Of a stretch of DNA of 36,220 nucleotides, positions 14,273 through 21,800 are shown piece by piece; position 1 is the stretch's first letter, and each line of letters begins with the position of its first letter. This DNA is from a virus: the IMG/VR virus record IMGVR_UViG_3300045581_000040, positions 1 to 36,220 of that record; one strand, 5' to 3'. The position numbers and the translations under genes are program-made. The notes beneath the pieces were generated by a model. The model was not told the origin of the DNA and searched no databases. It saw only the letters and a program-made list of their open reading frames with translations.

Positions 14273-15226
14273 CTAAGCGATTGAAGAACCGCTTTCAATG
14301 CGGTACAAAGCCTCTTCGCGGTAGCGAGCAAAGCCAAGTACGCCGTACCAACCCATTGGGCGGTGACGCATCAACTTGTCAACTACTGGTCCAACGACTA
14401 CGTGTGGCTCTTCAGCAACTGCTTCAGCAAGAGCCTGCTGTCCCGCTACGATTGTGCGGTAAACCTTAGCGCTTGAAGCACCATCGGTTGCAGTGTACAT
14501 ACGGTTTGTCTCAACGAAGTAAGCACCTTCATATGTGCCAATTTCGCCTGCCCAGATTTCATTCTGGCTTGAACCGTATTGGTGTGGAATCAACCAACCA
14601 GCAGAACCTGTTTCTGCACGAAGGTCGTGAGAAACTTCTGGATGTAGACCAACCCAATATAGGTTGCCCTTACGTCCCTTTGCATTGTTACCACGTAACT
14701 TAGCAACAGCCTTACGGATGTTTGCAGAAGCAAGGGTAGCAGCAGCGGTAATTGTTGCTGTTGATGTTGCGGTTGAACCTGCGTAAATTACGTTGGTTCC
14801 TTGACGCAATGTGTTCATTGCAACCTTGTCAATAGAATCAGCAAGGTTGAATGCAATAATGTTAGCAATGGCTGGGTCTACATCAGCAAGACTGAAGAGT
14901 TCCAACGCACGGGTAACAAGTACTGAATTACCATACTCAGCAAGAGTAATGGTTACAGATGTTGGAGTAGACAGTGCTACTGCATCTGGGTCAGCATCTT
15001 CAGTTAGTGTTGAAGTTGCTGCGGTTAGGTCAACATAACGTTGTAGAACAACTGTTGAGCCTGGAATAGCCTGGCGTGCAGGACGCTTATCTGCGACAGA
15101 ACGAATTAGTGGTTCTGAGCGGAGAGCGAACTCTAGAAGGCGGTCATATGCCTTCTGGACTAGACCTGCTGCACCAGCGGTTCCTCCGAGTGAGGACGAA
15201 CCTGTAGTGGTATAGGCGTCTGCCAT
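14273..15226 (-). CDS. Major capsid protein, N4-gp56 family
   Basis: A 317-residue HK97-fold capsid protein of the N4-gp56 type. It has a helical N-terminal region (about 20-50, VQKAYDRLLEFALRSEPLI), the family's core GSTVVLQRYVDLTAA, an LTED segment (74-77), the signature TLAEYGNSVLVTRALEL (94-110), a long spine-like helix region (about 115-140), and the motif YWVGLHPEVSHDLR in the second half. The C-terminus (YGVLGFARYREEALYRIESG) is also typical. It follows the scaffold gene with a good GGAGA site. This family is found in podoviruses and some siphoviruses, so it does not by itself fix the tail type. Confidence 0.85.
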   Translation of the reverse strand: MADAYTTTGSSSLGGTAGAAGLVQKAYDRLLEFALRSEPLIRSVADKRPARQAIPGSTVVLQRYVDLTAATSTLTEDADPDAVALSTPTSVTITLAEYGNSVLVTRALELFSLADVDPAIANIIAFNLADSIDKVAMNTLRQGTNVIYAGSTATSTATITAAATLASANIRKAVAKLRGNNAKGRKGNLYWVGLHPEVSHDLRAETGSAGWLIPHQYGSSQNEIWAGEIGTYEGAYFVETNRMYTATDGASSAKVYRTIVAGQQALAEAVAEEPHVVVGPVVDKLMRHRPMGWYGVLGFARYREEALYRIESGSSIA

Positions 15227-15231
15227 TTGTT

Positions 15232-15246
15232 TAGTCTCCTAGACTA
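15232..15246 (-). promoter_or_regulatory. Palindrome overlapping the capsid ribosome-binding site
   Basis: On the minus strand TAGTCT-AGG-AGACTA forms a perfect 6-base stem with a 3-base loop. It holds the AGGAGA Shine-Dalgarno of the capsid gene, whose ATG is 6 bases further on. If it forms in RNA it could partly mask the ribosome-binding site; as DNA it is simply a dyad. A three-base loop is tight, so the effect may be small. Confidence 0.4.
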
Positions 15247-15255
15247 TGAACGGAA

Positions 15256-15729
15256 TTAGGACTGAGAGCGTAGGAAAGCCAACAATTCATCTGCACTTTG
15301 CGCATTGTCCAGTTTCATTGCTAACTCATCTGCTCTATCTGGCATTATTCCGCCTTGCGTAATAACATCTTGCTGGCGTAGTGCTGCAAGATTTTGTTTT
15401 TTCTGCTCATCTACGACTTGTTCTTGATAGCCAATTAGGTCTCCATTTTCAGAGAGCCATCCATTCAGAGATTCCTCTGAGACATCATCCAAGTCTTTAA
15501 GAATAAGCCTTGCCGCTTTAGCGTTAATGCCTTTCTTTTCTAGGACTTCTTTAACGGTACGCTCACGACGCTCCTTGTTAAAATTCTCAAGTTGCTCAGT
15601 AAGTTCTTTGATGCGCTTTTCGTCTGCTCGTTTTGCCTTGCGAAGTTTTTTCACAAGGTCATCACCAGTCACAACCTCTTGCACATCTTGGTCGTCATCG
15701 TCTTCTTCATCCCAGTAGTTGTTGCTCAT
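15256..15729 (-). CDS. Scaffold protein
   Basis: A 157-residue protein with a strongly acidic start (YWDEEDDDDQD), a long charged coiled coil at about 24-70 (DLVKKLRKAKRADEKRIKEL), a middle DLDDVSEES region and a C-terminal helix (ADELLAFLRSQS). Acidic N-terminus, coiled coil and a place immediately before the major capsid gene are the standard signs of a capsid scaffold. I chose the ATG at 15729 over an in-frame GTG at 15738 because AAAGGGTGG sits at the right distance from the ATG but runs into the GTG. Confidence 0.75.
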   Translation of the reverse strand: MSNNYWDEEDDDDQDVQEVVTGDDLVKKLRKAKRADEKRIKELTEQLENFNKERRERTVKEVLEKKGINAKAARLILKDLDDVSEESLNGWLSENGDLIGYQEQVVDEQKKQNLAALRQQDVITQGGIMPDRADELAMKLDNAQSADELLAFLRSQS

Positions 15730-15850
15730 AGCAACCACCCTTTCTGTCGTTAGTTAGTCGTAAGCCACAGAGTCACTCAGGGGCAAGTGGTCTGGCTCTT
15801 ACTACCAGTCTTATACACTGCGTGGGGCTGGTCGGTCCACGTCAGGATTC
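15730..15850 (-). promoter_or_regulatory. Intergenic gap before the scaffold-capsid pair, possible internal promoter
   Basis: This is one of the few real gaps in the late operon (121 bases). On the minus strand it contains TGTATAAG, a fair -10-like element at about 15811-15818, and CTGAGTGACTCTG, a short dyad. No good -35 is visible at 17 bases. A local promoter for the highly expressed scaffold and capsid genes would make sense, but the evidence is weak. No open frame of note lies here. Confidence 0.25.
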
Positions 15851-17326
15851 TTAGAAGGTACCCGCCATACCTTGTCTACCAAGTCTTGCTACGCCACTCT
15901 GTCCAGAGAATGAACCTAGTTCAAGTTGCTTGAGTTGTTCACGGGCACGCTTAGCAGAAGCAGTTCCTTTGAACTCTTCTTCTTCAGCGCTTGTTTGCGT
16001 ATAGTTAATTCCAGTTTGTGAATAAAACTTTCCTAGTTCTTGTGTTCTAGGTAGATACTCTGCAATCTGCTCATATCCTGCTCTTGCTTTTGTTAGGTCT
16101 ACACCAGCGGCTCTTAAGCCTTCTGCTCTAGCCCTATCTGTAGCAAATCCAAATGACGCAGCAGTTGCACCAATTTCAGCAGCAGTAGTTCTGGCTTCTA
16201 GTTCTGGTAGTACTTCTTTAGGATTTAGGTAGTAAGCAACCATATCTGTATCAGTAATATTATAAAAATCTCTTAGTTGTTTTTTAACCAAAGGATTACC
16301 ATATTCAACTCTTTGAACTGCATAATCAGTTCTTTTACCTAACTCATAGTTAGATATATCATTACCAATTAATGTAGCAAACTGAGCACGGTTAATAAAT
16401 CTTTGTAGACCTTTTTGGGTAAGAGTAGCGGAGTAATCTTCTTCTTGTGATAGATACTCAGCCTCAGAAAGAACATTAAGTCCTTTTGCTCTGCGGTCTT
16501 CATTACCTTTAAATCTTGCCTTATAAGCATTTAAACCACGTATATCAATCAATACTTGATTAGCACCAATTCTAGGATTAGTTAAAGCACCTTTTACATA
16601 CCCTAAAATTTCATTTAATTCAACATCAGTAAAACCATAACTACGCATAGTTTGTTCTACTAAAGCAAAAGCATCACGTTTTTCCTGAGATACATTATCT
16701 GTACCAGCACCAGGGCTAGAGCCAGGAGCAGAAGCACCTACAAATTTACCAGTAGAATCATACTGTCCACCAGGGGTAGGATTTCCATTAGCATCAAAAC
16801 CACCAGTTTGACCTAATGCTGTATATAGTTGTCCCCATTCTTCATTTAATTTTTTTTCTATTTCAGCATCTGATAAACCTTGTCCTTTTAATTCTTGTCT
16901 TTTTTTATCTTGAAGAATTTTAGCCATACCAATAGTATCAATTGTTCCATCTGGTTTGGTTACAGATTTATATTCAGCAGCAGATAATTGCCCAGACAAA
17001 GGAGTATCATTAAAATAACCTTGTGAGTTAATACCGCCACGAGAGGCAATATATTCCTTAGTCATACCAAGATTCATAGCCTCGCGCTCTTTAGCCATAT
17101 TACGCTCAGTGCCAGTAATAACCAATCCTGAAGAAGGAGAAACCATTCCAATTTCTGTAGCAGCAGGTGGTTTTGTTGAACCTACGTCAATACCTGTATA
17201 TGACTTACCATTAATTGTTACTGTTTTAGTTTTACCAGTTGAATGATAAAATGGGTCTTGAGGAGAACCAGGTACTACCCCAGCATTTTTTATAGCCCTA
17301 TCTTCTCTATCGTTTGGTGTAGCCAC
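15851..17326 (-). CDS. Putative virion-internal protein (491 residues)
   Basis: I do not recognise a named family. The first 190 residues are low-complexity and Gly/Thr-rich. A Gly/Pro/Ser linker (GASAPGSSPGAGTDN) leads to a helical second half with LSEAEYLSQEEDYSATL, IGNDISNYELGKRTD and a long Ala-rich helix pair (TTAAEIGATAASFGFATD, AEGLRAAGVDLTKARAGYEQ). The last part ends RLGRQGMAGTF. I use GTG at 17326 (TAGTG overlap with the upstream stop); the longer TTG start at 17344 is possible. The flexible N-terminus, helical C-terminus and place between portal and scaffold fit an ejected or internal head protein. Confidence 0.65.
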   Translation of the reverse strand: MATPNDREDRAIKNAGVVPGSPQDPFYHSTGKTKTVTINGKSYTGIDVGSTKPPAATEIGMVSPSSGLVITGTERNMAKEREAMNLGMTKEYIASRGGINSQGYFNDTPLSGQLSAAEYKSVTKPDGTIDTIGMAKILQDKKRQELKGQGLSDAEIEKKLNEEWGQLYTALGQTGGFDANGNPTPGGQYDSTGKFVGASAPGSSPGAGTDNVSQEKRDAFALVEQTMRSYGFTDVELNEILGYVKGALTNPRIGANQVLIDIRGLNAYKARFKGNEDRRAKGLNVLSEAEYLSQEEDYSATLTQKGLQRFINRAQFATLIGNDISNYELGKRTDYAVQRVEYGNPLVKKQLRDFYNITDTDMVAYYLNPKEVLPELEARTTAAEIGATAASFGFATDRARAEGLRAAGVDLTKARAGYEQIAEYLPRTQELGKFYSQTGINYTQTSAEEEEFKGTASAKRAREQLKQLELGSFSGQSGVARLGRQGMAGTF

Positions 17327-18810
17327 TATCCTACATACCCCCAAGTCTTAGTTATAGTATCAACAAAACCTGCTGCTGCTTCATTAGCAGCCTTTGTATA
17401 TTTCCAATTAGGATTTTGTCTTATTAAAGCAGTGTAATCATTAGGTGATAATAACTTATCTGCTTTAAGTGCAGACTGAACATCTACATCAAAGATATCT
17501 ACAGAGCCATCTGCTAGTTCTAATTCGTTTACTTTAATCTTCCTATACTGGTCGCTTATATCTGATATCTTCATACCAGCCTCAATATAAGAACTTAAGT
17601 TTGGATATAAGGCTCTAGATGCTAACTGAATACTTCTCTTTTGTTCTTCAATAGAGCCACCTGCTATAGAGGCTTCTGCAGCCTTCTGACGCAATTGAGC
17701 ATCTGTTAAAGGAACACCAAAGTCATAGGAATAACTCTTTAACTTAGTATAGTTATCACCTAAGTCTCCACCAGCATCCTGTAAATCTTCTGGGTCTACA
17801 TTTGCAATACCAGTGCTAATGACTTTCTTTTTCTTGGTAGCACCATTAACAATAAAACCAATTCGCCACTCTTTAAGTAACTGAGCCGATGGCATTTGGA
17901 ATCCAGTACTAACGCTAACCTGCTTACCAGTAATGGGGTCATAAGTAGAACTACTTCTACCCATACGCTTGCGCTCTTCAGCCTGTACTTTCTCCCAGTA
18001 GGCTTCAGCCAAAGCATCTACATTATCTACAAGTGCTGGGTCTCCAACCTGCTGTTGGACCTCACGCATAAAGTCAGCAATAGCATCTTCTCTAAGGGTA
18101 AAGTTTCTTGTAGTGCTGCTTTCGCTTTGACGACCTGGAACTGGAGTTCTGCTCTGAATCCAAGTGTTTATATCATAAAATCCATTTGTGTTGAGAGTAT
18201 TATTATTTACATTCTCAGCACCTGCGCTAAAGTTATTAGAAGATATTTCGCTAAGCGCTCTACGTAAAGCAAATACAAACTCTGTATCTTTATCAGATAC
18301 TGGACCACCACGAAGTGATGTTGTAAAAGCATCTTGGCTGCGATAGTAATTCTGTAGTTGTGTTTTCCAAGTATAAGCATTGTTTGGATTTCGCTTTATA
18401 TCAGTAACAATTTTCTGCAATAATTCTTCTCTGGCTTGTACTATAAAGCCCCTACCATTTGGGTCTGGAAGAATAACTACTGGTGTTGGTTTCTTTTCAC
18501 CATATCCTTCTATAATTGCAGTAACAAACGGGGTTGACTGAGTAGTAGCATCACCTTCTTGTAGATTAAAGGTACCATCAACAAAAGATTGCCAATCAGT
18601 TCTTACGCCAGTTTGACTTCTATACTTAGACTCTACATCCTTTGTATCTACAACACCTTGGTTGGTTACAGAAGGACCACTAGTGGTAGAAGAAGTAGCA
18701 CCTGGACCATTTAAAGAAACCCACTTATCTACTGCTTTTTGATAAGCGGTATCGTTATTATAGTCTTTTCGCTTTGGCTTAGGACCGCCTTTAGTTACTT
18801 TCGGTGGCAT
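17326..18810 (-). CDS. Putative virion-internal protein (494 residues)
   Basis: An unrecognised protein that starts MPPKVTKGGPKPKRKDYNND, a basic low-complexity arm, and has two helical regions. One is around EAYWEKVQAEERKRMG. The other near the end reads LRQKAAEASIAGGSIEEQK, YIEAGMKISDISDQYRKI and LIRQNPNWKYTKAANEAAAG. The last part resembles a helical domain I have seen in large structural or tail-associated actinophage proteins. It is tightly coupled to its neighbours (TAATG upstream, TAGTG downstream). Its role is probably as a partner of the giant 1860-residue protein in the head or at the portal. Confidence 0.65.
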   Translation of the reverse strand: MPPKVTKGGPKPKRKDYNNDTAYQKAVDKWVSLNGPGATSSTTSGPSVTNQGVVDTKDVESKYRSQTGVRTDWQSFVDGTFNLQEGDATTQSTPFVTAIIEGYGEKKPTPVVILPDPNGRGFIVQAREELLQKIVTDIKRNPNNAYTWKTQLQNYYRSQDAFTTSLRGGPVSDKDTEFVFALRRALSEISSNNFSAGAENVNNNTLNTNGFYDINTWIQSRTPVPGRQSESSTTRNFTLREDAIADFMREVQQQVGDPALVDNVDALAEAYWEKVQAEERKRMGRSSSTYDPITGKQVSVSTGFQMPSAQLLKEWRIGFIVNGATKKKKVISTGIANVDPEDLQDAGGDLGDNYTKLKSYSYDFGVPLTDAQLRQKAAEASIAGGSIEEQKRSIQLASRALYPNLSSYIEAGMKISDISDQYRKIKVNELELADGSVDIFDVDVQSALKADKLLSPNDYTALIRQNPNWKYTKAANEAAAGFVDTITKTWGYVG

Positions 18811-21800
18811 TAATCACCAGGCTTTCTGACTACCCTAAACGGTATATCATAGACTTTATCTAATAGTGGTTGAATAACACCAGACCAGGCTTCACCCAAT
18901 ATGGCATTGGTACCAGCAATCTTTTTATATTCTGAATACATAGCAGTTACTTGACGTTCTAGTTCTGTATCTCCCATATATTGTCCAGATACAGTCTTAG
19001 TCTCTGCAACTATTAATAGTTCAGATGCTGAACGAACCATTGTCTTGAGAAGTTTCTTAGTCTCAGGGGTTACACCCTTTGGATAGTTCTCGTCACTAAC
19101 AATAGTTCTTAGTTCGTTAAAGTGACTTCTAAGTTCTTCTACAGTCTGGAAGTTCTCACGTCCTTGCACCGCCTTAAACAAAGGGTTGCTATTTAGTAAG
19201 GCTTCCTTCTGAGCAGCAGCATTGGCTTTAACTTCTTGACGGTAGTTAGAGAAGTTTCTATTTGGGTTATTAGGGTCATTAAGTAGATTCTCAGCATCTC
19301 TATCATATTGATAGTATTCTGATATCAACTTAGCAACTGTAGTCTTTTCTATATACTGTCTAAGAGCCTTATTGTTCCAGTCAAACGGGTCTTTATCTGG
19401 TGGCAATAGGTCTGCTGCCTGCATATAACTGATGACCTTTGGGTCATATTCACCGATGTTAGGTGCAAATATCCACCCAGCATTAGGGAACTTCTCCACA
19501 AACTTTCTATTAGCAATAGCCCAAGTCAAAGTTTCTTGGGTATAGTTTATTGCTACTTTACTTTCTTTTAGGTCTTTATTGACTTGAAAGATTAGTTTAT
19601 CTGGTCGTTCCTGTGCGTGCAAAGCAACTGCAACAGTATATGGGTCTCCCAATGGGAACCCATTTTCCTGATTAAACTGTAGTACACCTCTAAGAATATC
19701 TCCGTATTCCTTAGTAAAGGTAACGGTTCCATTCTTGCGTAGATAATTAGGAATATCTGGAGAACCTAGTTGCAAAGGAGCACCAAAGATTGTATTGGCT
19801 GCAGCCTTATTACCTAAGATATTAGCAGTTTGAATTCTCCAACTATTTAAGAACTCTTGCGCCTTAGATGCGTCATATACGCCTTCTTTATTTAAGAAAT
19901 CTTCTGGGCGTTTTCTTGTCTTATCATTGTACTGTATCATAGAGATAGCCTGATATGCAGCAATTGCACCCTGATTATCTTTATAATCCCCAGTTAAGAA
20001 CTTATAGTAGTTGCTAATTGCAGGTGGAATAGTAGACCTTAGTAGATTTGTATTATCTGCTACTTGTCCAAGTAGAATATTATCTAGCGACAATCCAAAG
20101 TTATATAGATTTGGTGCTTCATTTTTTGTCGCTACACCTACTAAGAAGTCTCTAATGCCAGCAATAGGTACGGACATATTAGGTCCAGTAAAGGTATAAG
20201 TACCTGCATCTTCAGAATATGAAGGGTTCAATAAAGATACTTTAAGAGTATATTGATTCCATTCAGCCTGCTTAAAGAAACCCCAATACGGACTATCTTT
20301 AATACTAGTGCCATTTAGAACTTTATCTGCACCCATCTTGCCGAGGGCAGTGATGCTATAAAGTGGATTAGCAAGCATAACAATTGCAGGTGCTATATCT
20401 TGCCAGAATAATCCATCATTAGGAATAACTACATACTTATTACCATCTTGGTCATCATAAGTAATTCCAGAACCATCCGCTGCGTGACCTAGGTGACCTA
20501 TTCTATAAGGAATAGATTCTGGATGACGCAACATCCAACGTAAAGTTCTCTTGCTATAGTCTTCAGCAGCACGAATAAAGCGACCAATAACCCGCATATT
20601 AAATGCTAACTGTGACCTAAGTGCAGGATTATCTACATACTTAAGCATTTCATCTGCAGCATTATGCATAGCCTGATTAGCCATCATTGTAGAAGCCTGA
20701 ACCGCAGCGTTATCAGGAGTTGCACCCTCTGATATCAGATGCTTTACAAGTAGTTCTTCATTAGCCTCAAGAAGGCTACGCTGTTCTAACATCTTAAGCA
20801 TAAAGATATCTGAACGAACAACATCATTAACCTGACGGTCCATCCAGTCCCAACCCTTAGACATTACCTTATCTATAAAGTTAGGTTGATTCTTATCAAA
20901 GGCTGCAATTGCATCAAAATCTATATCTGTCTTGATAGGACCTGTTAATTCAAATCCCTTAATTGCTTCATAAAACTCTTCATCAGTTATCTTATCAATT
21001 GCTTTAGTATAGGTAATGCTTTCACGGTAGTACTTTTCACGCTTAAGCAATTCCTGGGCGCTTAATACTTCACCAACACCAGCAGCCTCACGCTGCAGCA
21101 TTCGCTTCTCAGCAAAAGCCTGAGACTTATTTACCTTTTCTTTAGCAGCCCAGACTTTATCCTGGATTAACTTTAATAGATTTTCATTAAAACCAGAACC
21201 GCCGTGGAATACGTGACGCATTTCCTTGGCTGCATTAAGAATAATAATCTTGCTGATTTCTTCTTCTGTCTTTCCAGCATTTCTAAGAATGCTGCTCTGA
21301 CCAAAGGTATCATTTATCTTCTTAGCCAAATCTGGTTTAGGCTTTAACTTATTCCAGCCAAAAGAACTCATAGCATACTGAACAAAAGTATCTACATCTT
21401 TTTCTGTCTTTAGGGCATTAGTCTGGAAGAATAGTTCTGGTAGATTAACACCATACTTTTTATTCTTAGAGAATAATAAATAGAAATATTTAAAGTGGGC
21501 TAGATTCTTCTCTGCTTGAGTTAACTGATTATACTTATCTAGATATGGCTTTGATAAAATCTTTCTGCCATTCTTTTCAAGAGCCTGAGTTAGTACGCTT
21601 TTGCCATACATTTCTTTAGCAAGACCCGTACTAAGAGCCATTGAGTCACCAAATGTAGCACCAATAATTGAACCAAAGATACTATCGCTTACATTATCTC
21701 CAGTTAGTAGGAAATAATCCTGTAGCCATTTTGCATCTTTATCTGAAATACCTTTACCATATTTAGCAACGGCATCCTGAACTAAGATTTCTTCTGGGCT

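Noticed and set aside
14248-15038. Several plus-strand frames across the capsid gene
   Set aside because: Antisense shadows of a strongly supported capsid gene.
17896-18267. 123-residue plus-strand frame
   Set aside because: Lies wholly within the 494-residue late gene on the other strand, with unlikely composition and no start signal.
21184-21220. HVFHGGSGFN segment in the giant protein, reminiscent of ADP-ribosyltransferase HGT motifs
   Set aside because: No accompanying strand-Ser-Thr or catalytic Glu motif at a sensible distance; too weak to claim an enzyme.
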